This document shows positions 44,347-55,300 of a stretch of DNA of 64,000 nucleotides, piece by piece. The DNA lies in assembly GCF_001570585.1 (NCBI RefSeq), contig NZ_BBXF01000001.1:186001-250000 (forward strand), in the 5' to 3' direction. Numbering within the stretch: the first letter of the stretch is position 1; each line of letters begins with the position of its first letter. Under the pieces are notes generated by a model. The model saw only the letters and a program-made list of their open reading frames with translations. It was not told where the DNA came from and searched no databases. Source of the DNA: Herbidospora daliensis. GTDB lineage: Bacteria; Actinomycetota; Actinomycetes; Streptosporangiales; Streptosporangiaceae. Made by a program: the position numbers and the translations under genes.

Positions 44347-44375
44347 GTTCAACCGTCGCACGGCCGCGGTTGAAC
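44347..44375. promoter_or_regulatory. StrR-like operator 2, between CmlA-like gene and mbtH
   Basis: GTTCAAC-N15-GTTGAAC, with arms extending to a perfect 12-bp inverted repeat (GGTGTTCAACCG and CGGTTGAACACC, 44344-44378). It is centred in the 201-bp divergent gap, so one site could serve both directions. Confidence 0.85.
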
Positions 44376-44479
44376 ACCGATGCCGAAATCTTGAACGGCC
44401 TCGCGGCGCGTGCGATGGTGGGCCCCACTGCGACGCGAATAGCGCATCGCCTTTTTCGCCGACAAGTGAGGACGGTCCG

Positions 44480-44692
44480 GTGCCGAATCCGTTCGAAGAT
44501 CCCGACGCGAGTTATCTGGTCCTGGTGAACGACGAGAACCAGCATTCCCTCTGGCCGGTTTTCATCGACGTGCCCGACGGCTGGACCACCGTTTTCGGGG
44601 AGGCGTCGCGGGACGAGTGTCTCGAATACATCGAGAAGTCGTGGACCGACATGAGGCCGAAGAGCCTCATCGAGTCGATGAAACAGAAATAG
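44480..44692 (+). CDS. MbtH-like protein
   Basis: A 70-residue protein with the family pattern: [31 protein letters not shown]. MbtH proteins bind A domains and aid their folding and adenylation. The start is GTG at 44480 with TGAGGA upstream. It is the first gene after StrR-like operator 2 and is followed by a strong hairpin terminator, so it may be made in excess over the downstream dioxygenase. Confidence 0.96.
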   Translation: MPNPFEDPDASYLVLVNDENQHSLWPVFIDVPDGWTTVFGEASRDECLEYIEKSWTDMRPKSLIESMKQK

Positions 44693-44713
44693 CGACCGAG
44701 CCCGTTGTTCCCG

Positions 44714-44749
44714 GCCGGCGGCCATCTGGCCGCCGGCTTTTCTTCTTTT
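44714..44749 (+). terminator. Intrinsic terminator or attenuator after mbtH
   Basis: A perfect 10-bp stem (GCCGGCGGCC and GGCCGCCGGC) with a 4-base loop, followed by a T-rich run (TTTTCTTCTTTT). It lies 22 bases after the mbtH stop and 25 bases before the dioxygenase start. Confidence 0.88.
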
Positions 44750-44773
44750 CCCGGCAGCGAAGGGACGACCGCG

Positions 44774-45709
44774 ATGAACGGCGACTGGCGCCCCCACGAG
44801 ATCACCGTCGAGGAGACGGGCACGCCCGATCTGGTCGGGTGGCTCGACGACCTCGGCCCCGAGAAGCTCGCCACCCTGCTCACCGAACGCCGGGGCCTGG
44901 TCTTCCGCGGCTTCGGCGTGACCCCCGGCTCGGTCGGCGCGGTGTTCGACCGGCTGGTGCCCGACCGGCTCGCGTACGTGCACGGGAACTCCCCGCGCAC
45001 GCGCGTCGGCGGGAACGTCTACACCTCGACCGAGTATCCGCGGCAGTACACGATCTCCATGCACAACGAGCTCAGCTACGCCCACCGCTGGCCCACCCGG
45101 CTGGCGTTCTACTGCGAGAAGGCGGCCGAGCGCGGCGGCGCGACCCCGGTCGTCGACGGGGAGCGGTGGCTGGCCTCGCTGGACCCGCAGGTCAGGGAGG
45201 CGTTCGCGGGCGGGGTCCGATACGTGCAGAACCTCCACGACGGGTTCGGCTTCGGCAAGAGCTGGCAGGACACGTTCGAGACGGCCGACCGGGGCCTGGT
45301 CGAGGACTTCCTCCGCGAGTCGGGGGCCGAGTGGGAGTGGGGGCCCGACGGGCTGCGGGTGGTGCAGCTCCGCCCGGCGACCACGCGTCACCCGGTGACG
45401 GGCGCCGAGGTCTGGTTCAACCAGGCCGACCAGTGGCACCCGGCCGGCCTCGGCGACGAGACCTCGGCGGAGCTGTACGACATCCTCCCGCCGGAGGAGT
45501 TCCCTCAGTACGTGACCTTCGCCGACGGCACGCCGGTGCCGGACGCCCACGTCGAGCAGATCCAGGAGCGCGGGCTGGCCGCCGCCGTGGACGTCGACTG
45601 GCGTGATGGCGACGTGCTGCTCATCGACAACGTGCTGCTGGCGCACGGGCGGCGGCCGTTCGAGGGCACCCGCCGGGTGCTGGTGGCGATGTCGGGGGTC
45701 CCGGCCTAG
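44774..45709 (+). CDS. Fe(II)/2-oxoglutarate dioxygenase, SyrP/TauD type
   Basis: A 311-residue TauD/TfdA-fold enzyme. Iron ligands are His97 and Glu99 in MHNELSYA and His291 in LLAHGRR; an Arg soon after (GTRRVLVAM) would bind 2-oxoglutarate. SyrP, the family reference, beta-hydroxylates carrier-bound Asp in syringomycin synthesis, which fits the four Asp-activating modules here. The ATG at 44774 is preferred; a longer frame from 44705 would start inside the terminator hairpin. The stop overlaps the stop of the convergent antiporter (CTAG, 45706-45709). Confidence 0.88.
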   Translation: MNGDWRPHEITVEETGTPDLVGWLDDLGPEKLATLLTERRGLVFRGFGVTPGSVGAVFDRLVPDRLAYVHGNSPRTRVGGNVYTSTEYPRQYTISMHNELSYAHRWPTRLAFYCEKAAERGGATPVVDGERWLASLDPQVREAFAGGVRYVQNLHDGFGFGKSWQDTFETADRGLVEDFLRESGAEWEWGPDGLRVVQLRPATTRHPVTGAEVWFNQADQWHPAGLGDETSAELYDILPPEEFPQYVTFADGTPVPDAHVEQIQERGLAAAVDVDWRDGDVLLIDNVLLAHGRRPFEGTRRVLVAMSGVPA

Positions 45710-47037
45710 ACGGTCCGGGAGCCCGAGCCGTCGTCGACGCCGAAGGCCTGGGCGCGCAGCCGTTCCTCGGCGGTGTGCTCGATCCGGGACATCGCCGTGC
45801 GGAGGATCGGCGGGGCCATCAGCGAGGTCGCGATCGCCACCAGCACGATGATCGTGTACATCTCGGGCCCGAGCACGCCGAGCCGCAGACCCACCATCGC
45901 GATGATCACCTCGATGACGCCGCGGGCGTTCATGCCGGCGCCGAGCGCGAGCCCCTCCCAGTGGCTCAGCCTGCTGAGCCGGGCGCCCAGATAGGCGCCG
46001 GCGAACTTGCCCGCGACGGCGACGGCGAGCACCCCGAGCCCGGTGAGCAGCACGACCGGGTCGGCGAGCGCGGTGAGGTCCATCCGCAGCCCGGCGGTGG
46101 CGAAGAAGACCGGCGCCAGCACCGCGGCCACCATGGTCTGGAGCGGGGCGATGCGCTCCCGGTCGAGCGCGTCCGACCGGGAGATCACGATGCCGGCCAC
46201 GAACGCGCCGAACACCGCCTCCAGGCCCATCGCGTGGGTGGCGGCGGCCGCCAGCAGCGTCATCAGCACGACGACGGTGACGAGCGTCCCGCTCCCCGGC
46301 GACCGCTGCGCGGCCCGCAGCAGGGCGGCGACGGGACGGCGGGCCAGCCCGGCGCCGAGCAGGACCACCACCAGCCAGACGGCCGGCAGCACGACGTCGC
46401 CCGCGCCCACGCCGGTCGTGGCCAGGGCCGCGACCACCGACAGCAGCATCCAGCCGACGATGTCGTCGACCATGACCGCGCAGAGGATGAGCTGGCCCAC
46501 GTTGCGGTGCAGCAGCTTCATGTCCATCAGCGTCCGGGCGATCACCGGGATCGCGCTGACCCCCATCGCGACCCCCATGAACAGCGCGAACGTGAGCCGT
46601 TCCGCGGTGTCGGGGACGAGCGAGCCGGGCAGCGCCAGGCCGAGCCCCACCCCCGCCGCCAGCGGGACCGCGATCCCGGTCACCGAGATCCGCAGCGCGT
46701 CGCCGCCGCGCCGCCGCACCAGCGCGAAGTCCATGTGCACGCCGGTCAGCGCGATGAGCAGCAGCACGCCGAACTGGCCGACGGCGTCCAGCATGTACTG
46801 CTGGCCGGGGTCGTGCGGCAGCAGCCACTCGCTGACGGCCGGGGCGACGTGCAGCAGCACCGAGGGCCCGACGAGCACGCCGGCGCACAGTTCGCCGACC
46901 AGGGGCGGCAGCCCGACCCGCCGGGCGAGGCGGCCCAGCGCGAACGCGAGCAGCAGGAGGCCGCCGACCTGGAGGAGGAATAGCAGAAGCTGATGGGCGG
47001 GAATTGGCGGTATCGGCGCCGTCGGCATGGTCACCAT
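45706..47037 (-). CDS. Cation/proton antiporter (CPA2/KefB family)
   Basis: A 443-residue integral membrane protein of 12-13 helices without a C-terminal nucleotide-binding domain. Motifs typical of the family include LPPLVGELCAGVLVGPSVL and AFVAGIVISRS. Similar antiporters occur in glycopeptide antibiotic clusters, where their role (export or pH/ion homeostasis) is not settled. The first ATG (47037) and one three codons later are both possible; neither has a clear ribosome site. Divergent from the halogenase. Confidence 0.9.
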   Translation of the reverse strand: MVTMPTAPIPPIPAHQLLLFLLQVGGLLLLAFALGRLARRVGLPPLVGELCAGVLVGPSVLLHVAPAVSEWLLPHDPGQQYMLDAVGQFGVLLLIALTGVHMDFALVRRRGGDALRISVTGIAVPLAAGVGLGLALPGSLVPDTAERLTFALFMGVAMGVSAIPVIARTLMDMKLLHRNVGQLILCAVMVDDIVGWMLLSVVAALATTGVGAGDVVLPAVWLVVVLLGAGLARRPVAALLRAAQRSPGSGTLVTVVVLMTLLAAAATHAMGLEAVFGAFVAGIVISRSDALDRERIAPLQTMVAAVLAPVFFATAGLRMDLTALADPVVLLTGLGVLAVAVAGKFAGAYLGARLSRLSHWEGLALGAGMNARGVIEVIIAMVGLRLGVLGPEMYTIIVLVAIATSLMAPPILRTAMSRIEHTAEERLRAQAFGVDDGSGSRTV

Positions 47038-47128
47038 TCCGTGGAAAAGGGCCGCGCATTTGGCGGACGAAGGAAGTGGAGAGCATTATCTTCATCGGCG
47101 ATTGCCCAAATTCGGAAGGCGGCCGTGA
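47038..47128. other. Divergent gap between antiporter and halogenase
   Basis: This 91-bp region is less GC-rich than its neighbours (for example GCATTATCTTCATC) and must hold both promoters. Neither the StrR-like palindrome nor the 31-bp element is present here. Confidence 0.5.
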
Positions 47129-48622
47129 ATGAGCAGCTTAAATCACGAGGAATTCGATGTCGTCGTCGTGGGCGGCGGCCCCGGCGGTTCGACCCTGGCC
47201 ACGCTCGTGGCAATGGCCGGGCATCGGGTGCTGATCCTCGAGAAGGAGTCGTTCCCGCGTTACCAGATCGGTGAGTCCCTGCTACCGTCGACGGTGCACG
47301 GCGTCTGCCGTCTCATCGGCGTCACCGACGAGCTGGCGAAGGCCGGATTCACTCACAAGCTCGGCGGCACATTCCGCTGGGGCGTACGCGACGAACCCTG
47401 GACTTTCTCGTTCTCCGTCTCCAGGAAAACCGCGGGCAGCACCTCCTACGCCTATCAGGTCGAGCGCATGAAGTTCGACCAGATCCTGCTCGACAACGCG
47501 CGGAGGAAGGGCGTCGAAGTCCGGGAGCGCTGCGCGGTGACCGACGTGACCGAGGACGACGGGAAGGTCGTCGGCGTCGCCTACACCGACGCCGACGGGA
47601 CCGTCCGTCAGGTCGGCGCCCGCTACGTCGTGGACGCCTCGGGCAACACCGGCCGCCTCCACCGCCACGTCGGGGGCACCCGCGAGTACTCCGACTTCTT
47701 CCGCAGCCTGGCGCTGTTCGGCTACTTCGAGAACGGCAAGCGCCTGCCCGCCCCGCGGTCGGGCAACATCCTGTCGGTGGCGTTCGGCAGCGGCTGGTTC
47801 TGGTACATCCCGCTGAGCGACACGCTGACCAGCGTGGGCGCGGTCGTGCGCCGCGAGGACGCCGACAAGATCCAGGGCGACCCCGAGACCGCGCTGATGA
47901 AGCTCGTCGCCGAGTCGCCGCTGATCAGCGAGTACCTGAAGGACGCCACCCGGGTCACCACCGGCGAGTACGGCAAGCTGCGGGTCCGTAAGGACTACTC
48001 CTACTCGAACACCAAGTTCTGGAAGCCGGGCATGGTGCTCATCGGCGACGCGGCCTGCTTCGTCGACCCGGTCTTCTCCTCGGGCGTCCACCTGGCCACC
48101 TACAGCGCCCTGCTGGCGGCCCGCTCGATCAACAGCGTGCTGGCGGGCGAGGTCGGCGAGGCGCCGGCCTTCACCGAGTTCGAGAACCGCTACCGCCGCG
48201 AGTACAGCGTCTTCTACGAGTTCCTGATGTCGTTCTACGACATGCACGTCGACGAGGACTCCTACTTCTGGCAGGCGAAGAAGGTCACCTCCAGCACGCG
48301 CGGCGAGCTGGAGTCGTTCGTCGAGCTGGTCGCCGGGATCACGGCCGAGGAGTTCGACCTGAGCGACGCCGAGTCGGTGGCGCTGCGGTTCAAGAAGGGG
48401 TCGGCCGAGTTCGCCGAGGCGGTCGGCGAGTTGTCCGGCCGCGAGGAGGGCGCCGACATGAAGCCGCTGTTCAAGTCGTCGGTCGTGCGCCAGGCGATGG
48501 AGCAGGGCACGCAGGAGCAGACCCGGGCCATGCTCGGCGTGGGCGCCGACGCGCCGATGTTCCCCGGAGGGCTGGTGCCCTCGGACGACGGCCTGCGCTG
48601 GGCCGTCCCCGACACCGACTGA
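47129..48622 (+). CDS. FAD-dependent halogenase, glycopeptide (BhaA/VhaA) type
   Basis: A 497-residue flavin halogenase. FAD-binding GGGPGGS starts at residue 15, YQIGESLLPS follows, and the halogenase motif WxWxIP is present as WFWYIP near residue 223. The length and the long C-terminal part match enzymes that chlorinate Tyr or Hpg residues on NRPS carriers in balhimycin, A47934 and ramoplanin-type pathways. Needs reduced FAD from a separate flavin reductase, not seen in the window. Start ATG 47129 has GGAAGG about 10 bases upstream. Regiochemistry and target residue cannot be read. Confidence 0.93.
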   Translation: MSSLNHEEFDVVVVGGGPGGSTLATLVAMAGHRVLILEKESFPRYQIGESLLPSTVHGVCRLIGVTDELAKAGFTHKLGGTFRWGVRDEPWTFSFSVSRKTAGSTSYAYQVERMKFDQILLDNARRKGVEVRERCAVTDVTEDDGKVVGVAYTDADGTVRQVGARYVVDASGNTGRLHRHVGGTREYSDFFRSLALFGYFENGKRLPAPRSGNILSVAFGSGWFWYIPLSDTLTSVGAVVRREDADKIQGDPETALMKLVAESPLISEYLKDATRVTTGEYGKLRVRKDYSYSNTKFWKPGMVLIGDAACFVDPVFSSGVHLATYSALLAARSINSVLAGEVGEAPAFTEFENRYRREYSVFYEFLMSFYDMHVDEDSYFWQAKKVTSSTRGELESFVELVAGITAEEFDLSDAESVALRFKKGSAEFAEAVGELSGREEGADMKPLFKSSVVRQAMEQGTQEQTRAMLGVGADAPMFPGGLVPSDDGLRWAVPDTD

Positions 48623-48634
48623 CCCGGCCCGGCC

Positions 48635-48665
48635 GGATAAGGAGAGGGTTAACGTTGGCGGTCAC
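48635..48665 (+). promoter_or_regulatory. 31-bp shared exporter element, copy c
   Basis: GGATAAGG-N4-GGTTAACG-N4-CGGTCAC, 34 bases upstream of the lipoprotein start, the same distance as copy a from its ATPase start. Confidence 0.75.
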
Positions 48666-48699
48666 CGTGCCGAAACCCCCCGTTCGCGATCCTCTAGGC

Positions 48700-49173
48700 A
48701 TGAGGAGACTGATGCTCGCGGCGGCGGTCCTGGCCGTTTCCACGATCGGGCTCGCCGGCTGCGGAGACGAGCTCACCGGACGGTCGATGTCCCAGGCCGA
48801 CCGCGACAAGATGGTGAAGTACGCCGAGTGCATGAAGGAGTACGGCGTCCAGGTGCCCGTGCCCGACCCCAACGGCGGACCGGCGATCGGCGGCGGCCAG
48901 ACCGCCGACCCGAACGACCCGAAGGAACTCGCGGCCCGCGCGGCGTGTGAGCGGTTCGCCCCGCCCCTCGTCGCCGACCAGGCGCCGCCCGCCGGGGTGG
49001 TGGAACACGCGCTGAAGATGGCGGCGTGCCTGCGCGAGCAGGGTATTGCCGCGAAGGATCCCAAGCCGGGCGAGAACAACCTCACCCTTGAGGAGGGTGC
49101 CGCGGAGTCGCCCGACAAGCTGCGGGCCGCCTACGCCGCCTGCACCCAGAAGTATCCCGCCCCCGAGGCCTGA
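48700..49173 (+). CDS. Small secreted lipoprotein
   Basis: A 157-residue protein with a short signal peptide and lipobox LAGC (Cys21), so it should be anchored outside the membrane. The mature part has repeated Cys-containing segments (YAECMKEYGVQVPVPDP, ACERFAPP, AACLREQGIA, AACTQKYP). Lipoproteins with this CMxxxG..PDP pattern are, in my recollection, often found near MacB-like exporters in actinomycetes. Upstream TTG or GTG starts exist but would place the signal peptide too far inside. It shares the 31-bp element with both exporter operons, suggesting a joint envelope function. Confidence 0.85.
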   Translation: MRRLMLAAAVLAVSTIGLAGCGDELTGRSMSQADRDKMVKYAECMKEYGVQVPVPDPNGGPAIGGGQTADPNDPKELAARAACERFAPPLVADQAPPAGVVEHALKMAACLREQGIAAKDPKPGENNLTLEEGAAESPDKLRAAYAACTQKYPAPEA

Positions 49174-49184
49174 CCAGCAGACGG

Positions 49185-49216
49185 AAGCCCGTCCCCCGAT
49201 CGTGGGGGACGGGCTT
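49185..49216. terminator. Bidirectional terminator between lipoprotein and small NRPS
   Basis: A perfect 13-bp stem (AAGCCCGTCCCCC and its complement) with a 6-base loop, flanked by A and T residues on both sides. It lies between the convergent stops at 49173 and 49224. Confidence 0.88.
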
Positions 49217-49223
49217 TCGCGCG

Positions 49224-52200
49224 TCAGCGGGCGGGCTGGCGCATCGGCCGCAGCCGGGGCCGTTCGTCGGCCCGGTCGCCGGTCGCCAGCCACGCCGCGA
49301 GGGCGGCGGGGGTCGGCCGGTCGAACAGCTCCTGGATCGGGATCTCCTCGCCGAGCGTCACCCTGACCCGGCTGACCAGGCGAGTGGCCAGCAGCGAGTG
49401 GCCGCCGAGGACGAAGAAGTCGTCGTCGACGCCGACCGACGGCAGGCCCAGGATCTCCGCGAACGCGGCACACAGCGCCTCCTCGCGGGCGCCCGACGGG
49501 CGGGGGCCGGTGTCGGCCGTGACCCGTTCGGGCTCCGGCAGGGCGGCCCGGTCGAGCTTGCCGTTGCCGGTGAGGGGGAGGTGGTCCACCAGGACGACGG
49601 CGGCGGGCACCATGTGCCGGGGCAGGTTCTCGGCGGTGAAGTCCCGCAGGCCGCGCACGAGCCCGGGGTCGGCGCCGGCGGGCACCACGTACGCGACCAG
49701 GGACAGGTCCCCGGCCGGGTCGGGGCGGGCGACGACGGCCGCCTGCGCCACGGCGGGGTGGGCGGCGAGCACGGCCCGCACCTCGCCGGGCTCGACCCGG
49801 TGGCCGCGGATCTTGACCTGGTCGTCGGCCCGGCCCCGGTGCTCCAGCACTCCCCCGGTGGTCCAGCGGGCGCGGTCGCCGGTGCGGTAGACGCGGCCGC
49901 CCGACCCGAACGGGCTGGCCACGAAGCGTTCGGCGGTCAGGCCCGGCCGTCCGGCATAGCCGCGGGCGAGCTGCGCGCCGGCGACGTAGAGTTCGCCCTC
50001 GACGCCGGCCGGGACGGGACGCAGCGCGTCGTCGAGGACGTAGGCGGTCGTGTTGGGCACGGGGGTGCCGATCGGGACGGCGCCGTCGGCGGCGAGGCGG
50101 CCGGTGACGACTCCGATCGTGGTCTCGGTCGGGCCGTAGTGGTTGTGGACCGGCAGGTCCCCGGCCGCCTCCACCAGGCGCCGGGCCCAGCCGGGCTCGG
50201 CCGCCTCGCCGCCCAGGACGAGCGAGCTCTGCGGCAGCAGCCACGTCAGGTCGCCCGCCGCGCCGAGTGCGGCCAGGTGGGAGGGCACCATCTTCACGTG
50301 GTCGACCCGGTGGCGGGCCAGGTAGCCCGCGACCGCCACGGGGTCGGTGACGGTGCCGGGGTCCACGACGTGCAGCACCCCGCCCGTGGTCAGCGCCGCG
50401 AGGACCAGCGTGTTGCCCAGGTCGGTGACGAGCGGCTGGAGCAGCGCGTAGCGGGCGCCCTCGGCGCCCAGGCCCAGCCGGGGCGGCACGTGGGCGGCGT
50501 AGTTCGCCAGGTTGCCGTGGGTGACGGCGACACCCTTCGGGCGGCCGGTCGAGCCGGAGGTGTAGATCACGTAGGCCAGCCCTCCGAGGTCCGGGGCCAG
50601 GCCCAGCGGGGTGGCGGGCTGGGCGGCCACGGCGGGGTCGTCGACCGCGACCAGGCGGACCCGGCGGGTGACCGGCATCTCGTCGAGGACGTCGGCCGAC
50701 CCCACGAGCACCACGGCCCGGCTGTCGGCGAGCACGGCGGCGGTCCGGGACACCGGGTGGGCCGGGTCGAGCGGCACGTAGGCGCCGCCCGCCTTCCACA
50801 CGGCCAGCATCGCGGCGATCATGTCGAGGCCGCGCGGCAGGCACAGGCCCACCACCGACTCGGGGCCGACCCCGAGGGAGCGCAGGTGGCGGGCCAACCG
50901 GTTGGCGCGCTCGTCCAGGTCGCCGTAGCTCACCTGGTCGGGACCGCAGACGACGGCGACGGCGCCGGGGGTGCGGGCCGCCTGCGCCGCGAACGCCTCC
51001 GGCACGGTCGGCACGGGCCCGGCCGCGGCGGTCTGGTTCCAGTCGCCGACCACCCTTCGCCGCTCCTCGGGGTCGAGCACGTCCACGGAGAGGAACGGCG
51101 TGGCGGGGTCGGCGGCCAGCGCGCCGGTCAGGTTCTGGAGGCAGGTGCGCAGCAGGGCGTGGACGCGGGCCGGATCGGCCGGGGCGCGTGCGTCGACGGT
51201 CACCACGAAGTCGGCGCCGGTGTCGCGCACGATCAGCGTCACCGGATAGTTGGTGCGCTCGGTGGTGGCGCGGACGGTGACGCCGTCGAGGACGGGGACC
51301 GACTCCTTGATGAGCTGTTCGTGCTGGTAGTTGAGGATCGAGGTGAACAGCGGGCCGCCCGAGGCGATCCCGGCCGCCTTCTGGGCCAGCGCGAGCGGCG
51401 CGTGCTCGTGGTCGAGCAGGTCGGCCAGGCCGCTCCGGACCTCCGCCAGCGCCTCGGCCACGGTCCGGCCGCCGGCCCTGACCCGCAGCGGCAGCGTGTT
51501 GAGGAACAGGCCGGGCACCCGGTCGGCGCCCGCGCCGCCGTTGAGACGGCCGGTGAGCACGGTGCCGAACACGACGTCGTCGCGTCCCGCGAGGGTCGCC
51601 AGCACGCGCGCCCACGCCAGGTGGAAGACGGTCGCCGGGCTCGTGCCGAGACTTCTGGCGGCGGCCCGCACCCGGTCGGCCAGGGCGCCGTCGACCGGGC
51701 CGCCCGCCCGCGACAGGCCGCCGCCGTCGCCGCGCACGTCGACCAGCCCGTAGGGGGCGGTGGTCTCGGTGACGTCGCCGAGAAGGGCGGCGAAGTGGCG
51801 CTCGTGCTCGGCGGCGGGCGTCCCGAGCCGGGCCTGGGCGACCAGGTTGCGGAACGGCAGCGGCTCGGGCAGCGCGTCGCCCCGCCCTGCGAGGAAGGCG
51901 CGCACCTCGTCGAGCAGCAGGCCGACGGTGGTGTGGTCGCCCACCATGTGATGGATGCGCAGCAGGGCCCGCACCGGCCCCTCCCCGCCGGCCCGCACGC
52001 GCACGTGCATGAGCGGGGCCCGGTCGAGCGGCAGCCGCTCGGCCCGGCCGAGTTCGCCGGCGACCTCCTCGATCGGGATGACCGCCCGCCGCCAGACCAC
52101 CTGGACCGGCTCGCGCAGCCCTTCGGAGACCACGGCGGTCCGGTAGACGTCGTGGCGGTCGACCACACGTTGCAGCGCGCCGAAGAAGGCGTCGAGCCGG

Positions 52201-52320
52201 TCCCGGGTGTCGAACTCCAGCACCACCGAACGGAGGTAGACGTCGGCGTCGTCGGTGAGGTGATGGAAGAGCATGCCCTCCTGGAGCGGGACGAGCGGGT
52301 AGACGTCCTGGACGTTGGCC
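49224..52320 (-). other. Module A3: dual E/C-A-T, Asp predicted
   Basis: The E/C-type domain begins near 52303 with [19 protein letters not shown] and has central HHMVGDH. The pocket D-L-T-K-V-G-H-I-G-(K) is the Asp signature. The terminal T domain would donate to the LCL-type first C domain of the giant NRPS. Confidence 0.87.
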
Positions 52321-55300
52321 GCGCCGCCGTCCACGGTGGCGACGACCCGGGCGATCTCATCCGGGTCGAGGTCGACGAGGGTGAGCATGCCGGGGGTGAT
52401 CTCGCGAGCGCCCTCGGGGATGCGGTTGGGCGGCACCTCGACCGGTTCCGGCCCGGCGACCGCGGCGAGCTCGGCCGGGGTCGGGGTCAGGAACAGGGCG
52501 CGTACGGACACCGAGACACCGCGCACCCGCAGGTCCTCGACCAGGGTGACGGCCGTCAGGGAGTTGCCGCCCAGGGTGAAGAAGTCGTCGTCGGGCCCGA
52601 CGGCGTCGAGGCGGAGCACCCGGGCGAAGGCGGCGCAGAGGATCTCCTCCTGCACGGTCGCCGGGCCCCGCCCCCCGCCCGGCCCGGTCGCGTGGCCGGG
52701 CGCGGGCAGCGCGGCGCGGTCGAGCTTCCCGTTGCCGGTCAGCGGCAGTTCGTCCAGCACGACGACGGCCGACGGGACCATGTGGGCGGGCAGGCGCGCG
52801 GACAGGTGGTCTCTGACCCTGTCGGCCAGGCCGTCGGGCTCGCCGCGTTCGCCCGGGGCGACGTAGGCGACCAGACGGGTCTCCCCCGGCGGGTCGTGGC
52901 GGGCGACGACGGCCGCCTGGCCGAGCTCGGGGTGGGTGGCGAGCGCGGCCTGCACCTCGGCGGGCTCGACCCGGTGGCCGCGGATCTTCACCTGGTCGTC
53001 GGCCCGGCCCGCGAAGGTCAGGCGTCCGTCGGCGCCCCAGCGGGCCCGGTCGCCGGTGCGGTACATGCGACCGGCGGGGGCGTACGGGCAGGCGACGAAC
53101 CGTTCGGCGGTCAGGCCGGGCCGGTTCACGTAGCCCCGGGCCAGCCCCTCGCCCGCGACGTACAGTTCGCCGGTGACGCCGACGGGGACCGGGCGCAGGC
53201 GGTCGTCCAGGACGTAGACGCGCGCGCCGCCGATCGGGGAACCTATCGGGACCCGGCCCGCCGCCACGTCGTGGGAGGTGAGCCGGGTGGTCGTGACGCC
53301 GATCGTGGTCTCGGTCGGGCCGTAGTGGTTGTGCACCTCGCGGTCGCCCGCCTGGGCCAGCAGCCCGGCCACCCAGCCGGGCGCGGCCGCCTCGCCGCCG
53401 AGCACCAGCGTGCGGGCCGGGATCGCCGAGAGGGCGGCCAGGTGCGACGGCACCGCCTTGAGGTGGTCGATCCGGTGGTCGGCCAGGTAGCGGCGGACCT
53501 CGGCCGGGTCGAGCACGCTGTCGGGGTCGAGCACGTGCACCTCGCCCCCGGTGACCAGCGCGCCGAACAGCGTCGTGTTGCCCAGGTCGGTGACCTGCGG
53601 CTGGAGGAGGGCGTAGCGGTCGCCGGGGGCGGACCAGCCGAGCCGGTCGGGGACGGTCGCGAAGTAGGCCGCGAGCGCGCCGTGGGTGACGGCCACGCCC
53701 TTGGGCCTGCCGGTCGAGCCCGAGGTGTAGATGACGTACGCCAGCCCGCGCGGCTCCACCCCGGGGAAGGGCGCCGTGTCCGGTTCCGGCACGAGCAGGT
53801 CCTCCGCCGCGACGATCCGCGTGCGCCCCGCCGGGAGGTCGCTGATGTCCTTGCGCGGCGCGACGAGCAGCACGGCGCGGCTGTCGCGGAGCTGGAAGGC
53901 GACCCGGTCGACCGGCTGCCGCACGTCGAGGGGCAGGTAGGCCGCCCCGGCCCGCCACACGCCCAGGATGGCCGCGATCATGCCGGGTCCGGGCGGCAGG
54001 CCGAGCGCGACCACCGACTCGGCCCCGATCCCCCACTCGGTCAGACGGCGGGCCATGCCCTCGGCTCGGGCGGCCAGGGCGGCGTACGAGACGCGCTCGG
54101 CGCCGGAGACGACCGCGACGGCCTCCGGGGTCCGCGCGGCCCGGTCCCAGAACCGCTCGGGCACGCTCGCCGGGCCGGCGGGCAACGGGGTGTCGTTCCA
54201 GGTGACGAGGGTGCGCTCGCGCTCGGCGGCGTCGAGCGGATCGACCTCGCTCAGCCGGACGCCCGGCGTGGCGGTCACCGTGTCGAGCACCCGGAGGAAC
54301 CGCTCGGTCAGCGACCGCGCCGTGGCGGGGTCGAACAGGTCGGCCGACGCGGTCACCGCGCCGGTCAGCCCAGCCGGGCGCGACCGCTCGTCGAAGGTCT
54401 CCGCCACCATGACGTCGAGGTCGAACTTCACCCCCGGTCGTGCTCCCGGCACCGTCTCCACGGCGATCCCGGGCAGGTCGAGCCGCACGTCACCGGCGTC
54501 CTGCATGGTGAGGACGACCTGGAAGAGCGGGTTGCGGGCGGCCGACCGGACCGGGGCGAGCTCCTCGACGAGCCGCTCGAACGGCACGTCCTGGTGGGCG
54601 AAGGCGCCCAGCGTCACCTCGCGCACGCGGGCCAGCACGTCGGTGAACGCCGGGTCGCCGCTCAGGTCGGTCCGGATCACCAGCGTGTTCACGAAGCACC
54701 CGACGAGGTCGTCGAGCGCGTCGTCGGCGCGGCCCGCCACGGCCGACCCGATCGGGACGTCCTCCCCGGCCCCCGATCGCGACAGCGCCACGGCCAGAGC
54801 GGCGTGCAGGACCATGAACGTGGTCACGCCCTCGGCGCGGGCCAGCCGGGCGATCCGCGCGTGCACCTCGGCGGGCACGTCGAGCGGCACGTCGTGGCCG
54901 CGGTGCCCGGCCACCTCGCCGCGCGGGCGGTCGACGGGCAGCGGCAGCTCCTCGGGCGCGCCCGCCAGCGCGTCGCGCCAGTGGGCGACCTGCTCGGCCA
55001 GCAGCCGTTCGCCGAGCAGGTCGTGCTGCCACAGGGTGTAGTCGGCGTACTGGACCTTGAGCGGGCGCCAGCGCGGCGCCCGTCCGAGGGCCCTGGCGGC
55101 GTAGGCCTCCGAGAGGTCCCGGGCGAGCGGGCCCATGGACCAGCCGTCGCCGGTGATGTGGTGCACCAGCACGACCAGCACGTGCTCCTGGGAGCCGACG
55201 CCGAACAACCACGTCCGCATCGCGGGCTCGGCCGACAGGTCGAAGGCGTAGGAGGCGGCCCGGGCGACGGCCTCGGCGACCCCGTCGGCCTCGACGCGCT

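Noticed and set aside
44705-45709. Longer form of the dioxygenase starting at 44705.
   Set aside because: It would be translated through the terminator hairpin and adds no family-like residues; ATG at 44774 gives the usual length.
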